64,000 bases of DNA from JAAOII01 sp965207945 (GCA_965207945.1 OZ242303.1:558001-622000), one strand, 5' to 3'; positions 1 to 11,300 are shown, numbered from the stretch's first letter. Translations and numbers: made by a program. The notes: generated by a model not told the origin, from the letters alone.

Positions 1-1
1 T

Positions 2-3000
2 GCTCTTGACACTATCCCCTTATTCAAAGGAGAAACAAAAGATGATGAAGAAACAACCCGCACCTATTATATTCGCGCGAGTCAGGGCAGCGATAACGCA
101 AGCACTTATGCTTTAGCGCAGTTCTATGTGGATGTTGAAGCAGCTGGCTTAAACATTCCTGCAAAAATTGAGGAATTATATGTTAATGAAGTTGATATTG
201 CCCTTGATGTTGACCTTGGCGCTGCCGCTGATATAAACTTTAATGTTGATCCGGAAGCTGGTTCGCTTGCTGGCATGATAAATGAAAATGGTATTACTCA
301 AAATAACTTTGATGATTACTCTCTATTTATTAATGTATCCAATAATGATTATACTGAGAATCAAGTAGGAGGCACAACAGTAATTACAGTTTCTGTCCCA
401 AGTGATGGTACTCCTCCAACTGATGTCACTAACCCTGTTGATGGTTCTAATAAGGAAGCATCCAACAATCAACTTATAGCATTAAGAACGGCTGGTGGAA
501 GCGCTGCTCCGTTGGATGCAAATACAAATAATGTTGTTATCACTCAAGATGCGGGTGTCTATGAAACGCATAACATTGATTTTGCTCTTGCCCGCAATGT
601 TTATGGTACTGCCACCATTAATATCGAGATACAAGAAAATGATGCAAGTGGTAGTGAAATTGATGTTAATGATTATGAATTTACATTAACTGTAAATGAA
701 GACGCTGGTGTAAATACTCCTCCCACCATTACTCCCCAGCTGACTGCTGGTGCGAGTGTGAAAGACCCGGAAGCTGGCACTTTAAATTTCTTATTAAATG
801 AAGATTTAGACCTGCTTGCTGGCACTTCTGGTGATCCATCAGAAAAAGCGATTACTATAGCACACGGCGATGTAAGTGCTAATGATGCCATTAGAAGTCA
901 AACAGGAGTTATAACTTCAATAAATGTCGCACATGATGATAATAACCCTGAGACTAATAATAGAAATAAGGAAGTTTTTACTCATACTCCTAATGCTGTT
1001 ACTATGAACTATCAAGAACATGGCTGGGGCATCACTGATATTGCCTATCTAATCACAGAAACTGAGCCACGTGGTTTTGGTGAAGTTACTGCCACGTATA
1101 CTACAGACCTACCCTCACGTGTTACAGTCACTCAGGTGAATGACATTGCTACTATGCATAGTGTAGAAAGTGTGACTTTTGAATTAAGTGAATTTCAAGT
1201 TAATGACGCATTTAGTACTACTGAAAACCCTGACCCTAAGATATTAACCATAACCTATGACGATCCTGATTTGAAGTTTGCAGATTTTCCAACAGTTGCT
1301 GTAAATAATGTGCTGCCTGAAAAAATTGTCGCAGGAGTGCCGGTTATCACACCTAATTCTCTTGATGCCGCTTTATTGATAGTTCCTGATACTGGCAGCG
1401 CGCCTGCAGAAGTTTCAGGATCAGATACCCGATTCATGGTTACTTTTACAACTGATTTCGACGCTCTAAATAGTGCTCAGTATACCACCATTAATACTCA
1501 AGCTGTTGGTGCAAATTATGCGGTTGTATTTGCTGGAAATAATGTTGATGCTGCTGAAAATGTGCCTGTGAATATACCAATAACAACTACTGTTAATAAC
1601 TTTGTAGTGCAGGATGCAAGTGATGCAGTATTTAAATCTGCTACCATTACTGGGGAAATATTACCCATTAATGAAAAAGAATCTGACGATTTTGTAATTG
1701 CAACAATTGATATTGAAGATTTGGATTTCGCTAGACCCTTACCTGATGCACAAAAGGAAAGCATAGTATTTACAATTGGTACTATTGAAAAAAATAGTGG
1801 TGTAAGTAATTTAGAAAATAAAATTGAGTGGTCAGCACCAACAATTAACGGTACTCCTGATGCTAGTAGTGCAACCGAAAGATCTAACACAATTACTGTA
1901 GACGAATTAGACGATACTGATGTGGGCACTTATACAGTCAATTGGATGATAACTCAAGGACTTGGTACTAATTCTCCCTTGATGGGCAGCTTCATTTTAG
2001 ATGTTCAGAATGTACTAGAAGATATTAGTCTAGATACTGAAGGCGTTGTTACAATAAATGAGGATGATATAAAAACATTGCCAACGATTGCTAGTCAGAT
2101 AAACCGAACTATTGCAACTGTTAGTGGAATTACTATCAGTGGTGATGACCTTAACTTGCCTGCTGATGCGGGTTATGGCATTTTATTTACTATAACCCCT
2201 AATAACATTGAGAGCGGTATAAACGTTCTTGGCTATGATGCGGATAATGCTACTACGGTTTTTGGCGGAAAAAATAGACAAATTATTGATTTGGTTGATG
2301 TTAGTCACATAGGTCCATCTACTCGATTTGGTGTTACTAGTGGTACTAAGCCTTCGTTAACATATTTTGTAAAAACCTCAGATATTCCAGAAAATAGGGA
2401 ACTCCCTGCATTCAATTTACTCGCTGATGAAGGAGTTGCTGGAGACGAATTTAATGTCACTGTTCGTATCTCTTTAGCGACAGGTGCTTCAACTTCAGGT
2501 GAAGTGGGCACACCAATTACAAGAACATTTGAAACTAACTACGATATCCAATCCCCACCATCAGTGCCTACTATAGCTACCACTGGAGCTTTTAATGGTG
2601 ATAGCTCAGATTTAGTTATACTAGAAAACAATAATGGCAATATAGTAGCAACTTTTACGGATAAAAATATTGATGATGGTACATTAGAAACCTTTGATAG
2701 TATGCCTATTGAAGCATTTAGCGCTAATTTTAAAATTTTGGGTAGTGATGATACTATGCCTCCTTTATATGACGTAAACTTCACTAATGCTGCTGATTTC
2801 GTGGCTACGGCAGGCAGTAATATTGCTACATTGACTATCCCTTTTGCTGCAACTAATGAAAATGCTGTTGGCATAAGAGGATATGAGCTTACCCTTAAGG
2901 ATAGCCGTACTGAGGACACAATTCGTACCGTGACAGGAAACATAGATATTCAGCCACAAAATAGTGATGTTTTCGTGGGTATCAGGTTAGATACAGTGTT

Positions 3001-6000
3001 GGGTACGCCTCAAACACTTGATAATACTATTGCTGGTAATGATATAAGAATTGTAGTGAACGTAACTACTGAAGATTTTATTGAAGGTGATGACAACTAT
3101 GAAGTGACTGATATTACTATAGGAGAAGTTGTTTTTACTATGTCAATAGGAGGAGGCGATACCTTTGATTGTTCCGCCGGAAGTCGTGCTATTTCTTCGT
3201 CTGATTCCGAGCGCCCTACAACTTTTGTTAATGGTGGTGATGATCATAGACAAGCCCTCCTTCTGAAAGTACCACTCGACGAAATTGATTCTTCAGGTAC
3301 TGCTAACTGCGCAAGGTTGGACGCTGATATAGTTAATGTTCGTACGTTAGGTACAGTAACTGTTACATTAAGTAACGGAAGAGATGCATACACGGTACCA
3401 AACGGGAATCTGGATACCACAAATTCAAATACTGTAATAAATGATAGAGATCATGTCTATCAGAGAACTGGCATACGTCTCATAGCTCCTTCTGTTGCGC
3501 CCGTTAGTCCTACTGCTAGCGTGGCTACTGGTGGAACGGTACCAATAAGGTTCGCAGTAACAGATAATGATGATGATGATAATCCACCTCTTGGCATTCA
3601 AGATGCTAGATATGGTTTTGAACTAACAACAGTAGATAGTGCTGGCGGTGAATGTGTTTTACCAAGATGGGGCACGAGTACTTCAACGGTTAGTGGCGGA
3701 GCGTATGTTTACACAGTGAGTGTGACTGCAGGTACTGCCGTTGCTGGAGAATCTTGCATGGTGAGTGTAGTGGCTTCTGAAGATGGAATAGATTCAGTTA
3801 TAAGTGATGTAACAACTGTTACTATAGCTAATATTCCCGCGCCTGTTATTGCTGATGCAACTGGCAGTGTAGTTGCCAACCTCCTTGACAGGACTGTAGG
3901 TGTGTCGGGTAAGAACCTCGGTACCTTTGCTATTAGCAGAGCTGCAGAGCAGGGTCTCATAGGTCAGTTTGGTCTCGTGCTTAGTGTAGATGCTGCTGTA
4001 GCTGATAGCGGCTGTATTGGCATAACAATTACTGATGGTGCTCAACCTCCTGCAGGCACACCTGGTAGCTATTCATTCAATTATGCTATTGATAACACTG
4101 CTATTACGGTACCTGAAACCACCTGTACTGTAACAATTACAGCTACAGAAACAATTACTTCTGGTGGTAGTGCCACATTCTCTACTACAAAGACAGTTAA
4201 TATTACACCTCGCCGTGAGATAGCACCTGAGATAACTTCTCTTAATGCTGGTAGCTTGGCTGGTATAACAAATTATGGTCTTGGCACCTCTGATGCAACC
4301 AAAACTTTCACAGTTACTGCGGTGGTCAAAGATGGCGATGATGATGACTTACACGCGGATGTCTCCAGTACTTTGAATGTGGGTGATACTGATATTTGTC
4401 AGTTAATAGACCCAGCTGCCCAAACTTCAGTAGCTCTTGTAGATACTTTAACTTGGGATGTTAGGGTTGTTGGAATGGCGGGTCAGACATGTGCTTTGAC
4501 CTTAACTTCTACTTCTAGTGGTTTGCCACCTGTTACAAGTCCTGTATTAGAAGTTATGTTACCCCCAATTGCTCCGACTTTTACTGTTGTCCCTGCCTTT
4601 GCTGAAGGAGTGACAGGCACCCCAGTTCAAGTGCTTGTTACTATTACCGATACTGATAATGATGGTTTCGGTACAACCGAGGTTGGTTTTGCACCCACAG
4701 CTAGTTCTGATTGCGTATATGAGATAATTAGTGGTGCTAATACTGGTTCACAAATATGGGGAGTTGTCTCTTCTATGGATATGACAAGGTGCATCATCGC
4801 TGTTACGGTTACTGAAGATGGTACCCCAACATCAGCGATAACGGCGCCAGCTATTACATTTATGGAAGTAACTGAAATTGCTCCAACTATTACTACTTCT
4901 GCAGTCCCAGCTACTACAGTGTTAGGCAATACAGTTCAAGTAACTGCCACGATAGATGATAGTGATACAGAAGACGGCTTTGATAATGCGGCGCTTACTT
5001 TTACTGCTTCCACCACGGGTTGCTTTGTTAATGCGGATAGTGATCTAAATTTTGTTAGTGATAGCCAAGCTACTCAAGTAGTTAATATTACTACTACTGC
5101 CACTGTAGCAATAAATTGCCTGATCCGTTTTAGTGCTACGGAAAATGGAACTGGAGCAGATGAAGCGCCAACGACAAAAGTGGTGAGGGTTCCATTTGTG
5201 CCACCTACTCCAGTTGTTACGGGAATTAAGCTACCTAGTGATAATGCACCTGTAGGCACGGGAGGACTTTTAGTAAATGTTACTATTGAAGATGTTGGTC
5301 CTGTAGGAATAGATGATGATGTTATTGACCTTATAGTAACTGGTGGGACATCTGATTGTAGCATTAGAAAAGATACTGAGGATTATCCATTAGAAGTGGA
5401 TCAATTTAGAGTAAATGATATTTTTCAACGAATTTATGTTGAGGCGACTACCCATGGAACATGCACTATCGCAGCTAATACTACGAGAGCCGGTGTTGAA
5501 TCCGAACGCTTTACAACGATGACTCTAGATGATGGTACGGTGGTGAGTGAGATAATTTTTCATGCTCCTCCGCGTATTGATAGCATTACCCTATTGGCTG
5601 GAGGGGCTTCACAGGTTAGTAACAATGGGGATCTGACTCCAATTTTAATAGATGAAACTGTAGGCACCGATGTTACTTTAACTGTTAGTATTAGTGATAC
5701 GGAAGATAATGGTTTATCAGGTGCCAATGTTATAGTTAACTTCGCAGTTGGAGGTGGAGGGGCTTCTAGTAATTGCAGAGTTGATGGTATGTCTGATTTT
5801 ACAAAGAATGCTGACGGAGGTGTTGTAACATTTGTTATTACCGCCGACGGTGATGCTGCAACATGTAAAGCATCTATTTTTGCTATTGAAGATGGTGCTC
5901 AAAGTACTGGCTTTATACCGAATCCAGTAATTACGTTTACCAGAGGAGAAGTTGCTCCAACTGTTCTTAGGATTGATACATCACCTGGAGATTCAGTACC

Positions 6001-7510
6001 AGTAGGTCAGACAATTAGCGCAACTGTTCATCTTATGGATAACGATCCAGCTGACGGTTTTGGTAGTAGCGAGATTACGGTTGAAACTTCATCAGATTGC
6101 CGAGTCGATGGTAAAGATATAGCAGTAATAAAGAATGCTTTCTCGGGTTATGCATCATTTAACATTACCGCCCCTGCCGCGACAACGACATGCATACTTA
6201 CTGTTGGAACTGCGGAAGATAATGGATTCACTTCATCTACGTCTCGACCTCTTACCTTTACCGAACCTGTTGATGAAGGTATCGTTCTGGCTTGGTCTGA
6301 TCAGTTGAAAGATGCTGAATTTGGTGGCTATATGTCAATTGGAGATACATTGACATCCGGTCTTGCCACAACAGCAGCAGTGTTAAATAATGGTGATAAT
6401 AAAGAAAAGATACTTATACCTTTTGCTGGGGATGCTGAGGGCGACACAAACTTTACACTTGTCCCTACTAGTATAGCTACTCGTTTAGCTATGGTGCAGT
6501 TAAGATTTGCAAGTGCAGCTGCGATTGCAACAAATTATGGTGAAACTATATTTGCGGCAGCTGATTCAATACATAAGGATTCGCATAATGTAATTAATTT
6601 CTTCCTTCCTCTGTTGGAAAGAGGGGAATATGTTAGCGCTACTAATAGAGATGAAGCACTCTTTTATGCTGATACGTCCTCTCCTTATTTTAATACTACT
6701 GCGACAAATAGCGTGTTAACTCCTGAGGCTAAAGGAAAATTAAAAATGGCAGAGATTCAACGTTACCTTAGGTTTACGACTCTGGCTGGTGGTAGTGCCG
6801 CTCAAAATATGAGAAGTGTTGCAACTATTCCATTTGCTGCTACTTATACTGGGGTAGAGCGTAGTCTTAGAAATATAGCCAACACTGGTTATACTGGAAA
6901 TTTGAGTGATACTGCTACAGAGGCAGGCATCACTGATCTGATTAATATTGATGTATCAAATGTACCAGCTGAAGGAGCGAAAATTAGTGCCAGTATATGT
7001 CGCTTAACTAACTTTGATGGCAGCATGACTGATGATGCAGACCTTAATACTGGTACTTGTACTACTCCTGCCGATGCGCAACAAACACAAAGAATCTTGC
7101 TGCTTGGTGGTTACTGGAATAGAACAGGAGATTTTGCTACGTGCAGAGCTGGATCTAGTGGTGGTTTTCATTCTTGGGGACAATTATTTAATGTTGACAA
7201 TCCGAATCTTGAGTCACTTTATTCCTGTACTGCAAACAGTGCTAATCCCAAGCCACTAGCTGGTATTACTCATGAAAAGACATTAGCTCCTAATAGTGGC
7301 GATACAACCTTTCCTATGCACATTAGACAATTTATGAATACTAATCCATTGGCTGCTGATACTACTGATATAGCTAAGTTGAATGACTATTCATTGAACG
7401 AGAAGAATGGATATTATTTAATTACTATTCAAGCACAAGATAATAGTGGTGTGAAAATTCCAGATAGTAATGAGCTTAAGATGCTATTTCATATTGGCTG
7501 GAGACAATAA
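2..7510 (+). CDS. Giant repeat-rich secreted protein, copy 1 (5' end outside window)
   Basis: The frame is open from base 2, so the 5' end lies upstream; the first ATG at 128 is internal because residues before it match the paralog at 8332-19395. About 2500 residues are visible. They are acidic, Thr/Val/Asp-rich beta-sandwich-type modules with recurrent TVNEDAG, PPTI and ITDTDNDG motifs. A run of five roughly 100-residue modules (4568-6286) precedes a 408-residue C-terminal module beginning LAWSDQL (from 6287) that is shared with copy 2. Cysteines are sparse but regularly placed in the later modules. By analogy with copy 2 it is probably an exported lipoprotein on the cell surface. Adhesion or matrix function is only an inference from the cadherin-like architecture. 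No enzymatic motif was recognised. Confidence 0.85.
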   Translation, partial: ALDTIPLFKGETKDDEETTRTYYIRASQGSDNASTYALAQFYVDVEAAGLNIPAKIEELYVNEVDIALDVDLGAAADINFNVDPEAGSLAGMINENGITQNNFDDYSLFINVSNNDYTENQVGGTTVITVSVPSDGTPPTDVTNPVDGSNKEASNNQLIALRTAGGSAAPLDANTNNVVITQDAGVYETHNIDFALARNVYGTATINIEIQENDASGSEIDVNDYEFTLTVNEDAGVNTPPTITPQLTAGASVKDPEAGTLNFLLNEDLDLLAGTSGDPSEKAITIAHGDVSANDAIRSQTGVITSINVAHDDNNPETNNRNKEVFTHTPNAVTMNYQEHGWGITDIAYLITETEPRGFGEVTATYTTDLPSRVTVTQVNDIATMHSVESVTFELSEFQVNDAFSTTENPDPKILTITYDDPDLKFADFPTVAVNNVLPEKIVAGVPVITPNSLDAALLIVPDTGSAPAEVSGSDTRFMVTFTTDFDALNSAQYTTINTQAVGANYAVVFAGNNVDAAENVPVNIPITTTVNNFVVQDASDAVFKSATITGEILPINEKESDDFVIATIDIEDLDFARPLPDAQKESIVFTIGTIEKNSGVSNLENKIEWSAPTINGTPDASSATERSNTITVDELDDTDVGTYTVNWMITQGLGTNSPLMGSFILDVQNVLEDISLDTEGVVTINEDDIKTLPTIASQINRTIATVSGITISGDDLNLPADAGYGILFTITPNNIESGINVLGYDADNATTVFGGKNRQIIDLVDVSHIGPSTRFGVTSGTKPSLTYFVKTSDIPENRELPAFNLLADEGVAGDEFNVTVRISLATGASTSGEVGTPITRTFETNYDIQSPPSVPTIATTGAFNGDSSDLVILENNNGNIVATFTDKNIDDGTLETFDSMPIEAFSANFKILGSDDTMPPLYDVNFTNAADFVATAGSNIATLTIPFAATNENAVGIRGYELTLKDSRTEDTIRTVTGNIDIQPQNSDVFVGIRLDTVLGTPQTLDNTIAGNDIRIVVNVTTEDFIEGDDNYEVTDITIGEVVFTMSIGGGDTFDCSAGSRAISSSDSERPTTFVNGGDDHRQALLLKVPLDEIDSSGTANCARLDADIVNVRTLGTVTVTLSNGRDAYTVPNGNLDTTNSNTVINDRDHVYQRTGIRLIAPSVAPVSPTASVATGGTVPIRFAVTDNDDDDNPPLGIQDARYGFELTTVDSAGGECVLPRWGTSTSTVSGGAYVYTVSVTAGTAVAGESCMVSVVASEDGIDSVISDVTTVTIANIPAPVIADATGSVVANLLDRTVGVSGKNLGTFAISRAAEQGLIGQFGLVLSVDAAVADSGCIGITITDGAQPPAGTPGSYSFNYAIDNTAITVPETTCTVTITATETITSGGSATFSTTKTVNITPRREIAPEITSLNAGSLAGITNYGLGTSDATKTFTVTAVVKDGDDDDLHADVSSTLNVGDTDICQLIDPAAQTSVALVDTLTWDVRVVGMAGQTCALTLTSTSSGLPPVTSPVLEVMLPPIAPTFTVVPAFAEGVTGTPVQVLVTITDTDNDGFGTTEVGFAPTASSDCVYEIISGANTGSQIWGVVSSMDMTRCIIAVTVTEDGTPTSAITAPAITFMEVTEIAPTITTSAVPATTVLGNTVQVTATIDDSDTEDGFDNAALTFTASTTGCFVNADSDLNFVSDSQATQVVNITTTATVAINCLIRFSATENGTGADEAPTTKVVRVPFVPPTPVVTGIKLPSDNAPVGTGGLLVNVTIEDVGPVGIDDDVIDLIVTGGTSDCSIRKDTEDYPLEVDQFRVNDIFQRIYVEATTHGTCTIAANTTRAGVESERFTTMTLDDGTVVSEIIFHAPPRIDSITLLAGGASQVSNNGDLTPILIDETVGTDVTLTVSISDTEDNGLSGANVIVNFAVGGGGASSNCRVDGMSDFTKNADGGVVTFVITADGDAATCKASIFAIEDGAQSTGFIPNPVITFTRGEVAPTVLRIDTSPGDSVPVGQTISATVHLMDNDPADGFGSSEITVETSSDCRVDGKDIAVIKNAFSGYASFNITAPAATTTCILTVGTAEDNGFTSSTSRPLTFTEPVDEGIVLAWSDQLKDAEFGGYMSIGDTLTSGLATTAAVLNNGDNKEKILIPFAGDAEGDTNFTLVPTSIATRLAMVQLRFASAAAIATNYGETIFAAADSIHKDSHNVINFFLPLLERGEYVSATNRDEALFYADTSSPYFNTTATNSVLTPEAKGKLKMAEIQRYLRFTTLAGGSAAQNMRSVATIPFAATYTGVERSLRNIANTGYTGNLSDTATEAGITDLINIDVSNVPAEGAKISASICRLTNFDGSMTDDADLNTGTCTTPADAQQTQRILLLGGYWNRTGDFATCRAGSSGGFHSWGQLFNVDNPNLESLYSCTANSANPKPLAGITHEKTLAPNSGDTTFPMHIRQFMNTNPLAADTTDIAKLNDYSLNEKNGYYLITIQAQDNSGVKIPDSNELKMLFHIGWRQ
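155..735 (+). repeat. Near-identical tract shared with copy 2 (13594-14174)
   Basis: These roughly 580 bases match 13594-14174 with only about 15 differences by eye. On both sides the paralogs are much less alike: a 9-base indel and about 85% identity upstream, and abrupt divergence after the PPTITP codons downstream. This looks like a gene-conversion or recent recombination tract. Confidence 0.8.
4568..6286 (+). repeat. Five tandem ~100-residue modules in copy 1
   Basis: Five modules start near 4568, 4877, 5204, 5565 and 5950. Each opens with an APT-like or PP motif, carries a D-x-D-x-DG(F)G strand, a central Cys pair and an EDG motif. Copy 2 has a single equivalent module (17929-18225) in the same place, so the array has expanded or contracted between paralogs. 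Boundaries are approximate. Confidence 0.7.
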
Positions 7511-7511
7511 T

Positions 7512-7538
7512 AAACTTATGATGCTATTTCATACTAAC
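7512..7538 (+). repeat. Duplicated 3' coding fragment after the stop of copy 1
   Basis: Just after the stop, a stretch containing ATGCTATTTCATA repeats the last coding part of the gene (7473-7497, encoding ELKMLFHIG). It is not in frame with the gene's stop and looks like a short slippage duplication. Confidence 0.5.
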
Positions 7539-7575
7539 ATCAATGTGTAGTAATTAATCTACGCAAATAGATAAT

Positions 7576-7605
7576 AAAAGGGACGAGCATTGCTCGTCCT
7601 TTTTG
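7576..7605 (+). terminator. Rho-independent terminator of giant gene copy 1
   Basis: Stem GGACGAG / CTCGTCC with loop CATTG, preceded by an A run and followed by TTTTT. The same hairpin, differing by one loop base, follows copy 2 at 19427-19455. Confidence 0.85.
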
Positions 7606-7666
7606 CGTATATAGCCCCATATTCTAATTCCCCCTTTACTCAATCCCCCTAATACACAATGCCCAC

Positions 7667-7770
7667 CAGATTGAACTCGGACGACTTATAATAATACTCA
7701 ACGGCAGGATTTTATACTTAACCTTGCCCTTTATAATGATGAAGGAGTTTTGCTTAGCGCTGCTTCCCTC
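7667..7770 (+). pseudogene. leuD promoter and 5' relic (deleted duplicate)
   Basis: Bases 7667-7698 match the sequence just upstream of the intact leuD (19483-19514), including the TATAAT box. At an ACT trinucleotide the match jumps about 186 bases into leuD (near 19700) and continues through the codons for RQDFILNLAPYN. It then decays around the LLSGAN codons, with further small deletions. The start codon and first 60 or so codons are missing, so it cannot make LeuD. It shows that the duplicated unit ran from the giant gene through its terminator into leuD. Confidence 0.8.
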
Positions 7771-8005
7771 TTGTTTTTTCTCCTCTAAATGTATTTTTTT
7801 TATTAAAAAAGGTTACTTTTTTCTACTTATTTCATAAAATAGGTAAATACTTATGAATTATTAGAAAACATAAGTAGTGTTATTGTGTGCTGCGTAGCAA
7901 GTGTTTATTACTTATACTCTTGTACAGGTGCGTAATATAAATGTTATATTGATTGAATTATTCAGATAAATTTATTTAATATTTTTGCTATTAATATTAT
8001 TAAGA

Positions 8006-8034
8006 TTGAAATTATGCCTTTGTTGTGTTATATT
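8006..8034 (+). promoter_or_regulatory. Candidate sigma70 promoter upstream of giant gene copy 2
   Basis: TTGAAA (8006-8011), a 17-base spacer and TATATT (8029-8034). Transcription would begin near 8041, giving a leader of about 290 nt before the lipoprotein start at 8332. The surrounding 7771-8005 is AT-rich with no other recognisable gene. Confidence 0.5.
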
Positions 8035-8040
8035 AGCGAC

Positions 8041-8127
8041 ATGGGTGTTTTTTGTACGTCAGCTAAACGAGATAAAGCAAGGTATTTGCTTGGTCATAAA
8101 ACGTTTGGTATCAATACTAATATTTAA
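8041..8127 (+). CDS. Possible 28-codon upstream ORF
   Basis: ATG lies 6 bases after the TATATT box, so it would sit at the predicted 5' end of the transcript, as for most unit-heading genes in this window. It encodes a basic peptide starting MGVFCTSAKRDK and ending GINTNI. No homology is recognised. It ends 204 bases before the giant lipoprotein start and overlaps a possible hairpin (8075-8091). It may be a leader peptide, or simply chance. Confidence 0.3.
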   Translation: MGVFCTSAKRDKARYLLGHKTFGINTNI

Positions 8128-8201
8128 TTTTAGCTTTGATAGACAGGCAAAAGAATAAACAAATCACTATGAATATTGTTAATTACACACAAAAGAATTT
8201 A

Positions 8202-8216
8202 GCTGGGTATCCCAGC
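8202..8216 (+). other. Hairpin in the leader of giant gene copy 2
   Basis: Perfect inverted repeat GCTGGG-TAT-CCCAGC, about 115 bases before the start codon. No T run follows on the plus strand, so it is not an obvious terminator. It could be an mRNA stability or regulatory stem. Confidence 0.4.
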
Positions 8217-8331
8217 AAAATTGGTTATTTATGTCAATTAGTAATCTGGCTGTTTTTCAGTCAAAACTAATCGGCATTTATTATTGTTATTTAAATTATT
8301 AAAAGATATTACCTTCACATTAAATTAAACT

Positions 8332-11300
8332 ATGTCAAACTTTCCGCAAAAGATAACTTCGGTTACAAAAACTTTTTCTTCATTTATTATTGTTTCACTT
8401 ATCGCCGCTTTGGTGGTATCCTGTGCTTCCTCTTCTAGTAGTGATGGTGATAGTGCTGGCACTGGTACTGGCGGTGGCGGCGATGATAGGGTAAGTGTTT
8501 TTTCTCACAGTGGATATACCTTTATACCTGTTAACAAAAATATTACACTGGGCGATGCAGCAGTAACAGTAGGTCGTGTCTTAGTCAAAAATGCGGAAAT
8601 AAGGAAACTAGTTGCGACTGAGATTAATAGATTAATAGATGCAGGAAATTCTGAAGCGGATAAAGTAGAAGCAGATGACATAGGCGATGCGGAAAAACCT
8701 AACTACACTGTAAAATACTCTTTTGTAGGGGCTGATGCGGATGATCCCAACTATGATGTCAACTCAGTATTAAACAGATATTTTGAAATTACCCCCGTTG
8801 ACCCTAATGGCGGAATAATCAAAGTTAAGAGTCCTTACTCCTTTCCAGTTTCACTTGAAGATATTTTCAAAGATGTTCCATCAGTTACGGTTAAAGTGGA
8901 AGTCACTATTACAAACCCACCTAACGGCGTTGAGGTAGAGAAGCCCTTATCCTATACTGTGCTCGTGAATTTTCCTGGTGTTGCGGATGAGGATATGCCT
9001 AATGTAAACGATGCAATTTTATTTGATATTGCTAAAGTTTCCGAGAAGGACAAAACGAGGACGCCAGAAGCTATGACCAACCAAGATTACACTGGCACCT
9101 TGGAAGGCACCTTGCCAGTTAAAACAGCACTCAATGGCAGTGCCGCACTTTCATTTACTAGTTTATGGACGGCAGTGAACGCAGATGAACAAGATGACCC
9201 AGCTGGTGGGAAAATTCTTAAGAACACGTTTGTGCGTGGTGATTTACTTAATGCAACTGAAACTGGCGTAATACAAAGTATTACAGTGACTCTTACACCT
9301 GAATCTGGAGTAGCGGGTGAATTTGCCTATACTTATCCTGCTTCGGGTGCTCCCACTGCAGATGCTCCTGTTGATGTTAACATTCTTAATGGCAATATTT
9401 CAACTGATAATTCTTTGTTGAAGGAAATATCAGAAGCTGCTGGCAATGAAAATTACACGATGATTGATGGTGGTGTTCTGGTTCTAAATGCTTCAATTGA
9501 CTGGAGTTTTACATATACTTATCAGCGCGATTTTCAACCTAATGACGTTACTATACCAGGCAAAGTTGAGTTAAATCGTACAGCCCTATTTGGTGAAGAA
9601 CAACTGGTAACTACTGCCATATCTATAGATGGAGTTAATAATGCTCTAAATCGCTATGGTTTTACACCTAAGGCAACAGAACAACGGACTATCTTCTTTA
9701 CTTTGCTTGATTCTCCTGGTGCCCCCGCTAATTCCTGTGATTCCAGTGATGTCTATCTTGATAATCAGGACGCTCAGGTAAAGGCAGGCACATCATTTAA
9801 CTATGAAGACCTTGACACAGAAGCAGAACGTCAGCATAAATGTATTCTCGCAGCTTCATTTACTGGTGCGGATGCAGATTATCAAGCATTAATTGCTGAA
9901 ATAAATGAAACAACACCTGTTGATAGCAATGCAGTTTCTGGAGTTACTTGTACCGAAGGTTTTAATTGCTATTATGCATCCCTAACCGTAAACATCACTA
10001 ACGTTGATGAAGCTCCGACTATAGAAGATCGTTCCGACCTATCAATTGCTGAAGGGAAGGGAGTGGAAAATAAATATTTAGTGCGTGATTCTGGAGGTGT
10101 TGTAACGGGACCTGTGCCTTTATCAGGCGCCTTGAGCGACTTAACTTCTAATGATGCTGCCACAGGAAATCTTGCTAATATAGATATTGATATAACAATT
10201 GCAGATACTGATAAAGGCGCTGATGGCAATGTACTTTCAGTTAATGCAACAGAAACTAAGGTTACATCCGTTTCCCCGGCTCATGGTGCTGGACTGTTTA
10301 GTATAGTTAAGACAGCAGGAGATGATAATGATTTTACTCTAAGAGTAAATGCCACTGAATTAGATTACGAAAAATTCGTTGAAGAAGACGACTTAAATGC
10401 CGCAGGTAAAGCTATCTATATGGTTACCATAAGCACGCAAGATTTACCTGAAGATTCCGATGATAAAGAAGGTTTTGATAAAGTCATAGTTAAAACCATG
10501 CAAGTTCCTGTTGAAATTACAGATGTTAGATACGCCCCAGTTATGACTGGCGAAGGGCAGGGTTTTACAAGAAATACTAATATAGAAAACAGGTCAGGTG
10601 ATACAGTAGTGGTATTGCCAGGTGCTTCCATGCTTGCTAATGGACTCAATGCCCTTGGCACAGTCAAGGCAGTTAACCCTGAAACTGACAGTGATAAAGG
10701 ATTGTTTTATGCTGTTGAAAATATTGTCCCAACTGCGCCTGCAAGCAATTTTGCTGTTGTTACTGGGTTAGGTGACGGCGCCACTCCACAGAATCTTATA
10801 CTTAGGGGTCTGGGCTTAGCAGATGCTAATGCTTTTGACTTAACAGTTGTAGCATTTTCTATTCCTACTGACTTTAACTCACAAGATTCTGCTGGTGTTC
10901 AAGCTGCGTTGGCAGGGAGTATTGGTGGACTAGGTACAGGCGTAAACATATCTATATCCATTGAGGTTGATGCTGCTGCATACATTGGTGAGGTTGATAC
11001 GAATATAAATATAAGTAGAGCAGATTTATTAGATCCAACTACAGCGCCTACATTCACAATGCGCCAATTGGCGGGTAACATAACCGAAGGAACTGCTGGC
11101 GCTAACGTATTGGTTGATGTTCCAGCACCTTCACCTGTGTCTCCACTTCCGCTCACTTTATTTATTTCTGCTGACTCTACTATTGATCTTGTTAATGTTC
11201 CAGAAAACATGGATATTACCCCCGCTTTTGCTTTGGTAACAGCGACTGAATTTGAGTCTGCGTCTTCCATCACAACAGAGCAACTGAAGGCTTTAGGCAT

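Noticed and set aside
8041..8330. Riboswitch (for example cyclic-di-GMP type) in the giant gene leader
   Set aside because: Hairpins are present, but I could not match the conserved cores of known riboswitch classes.
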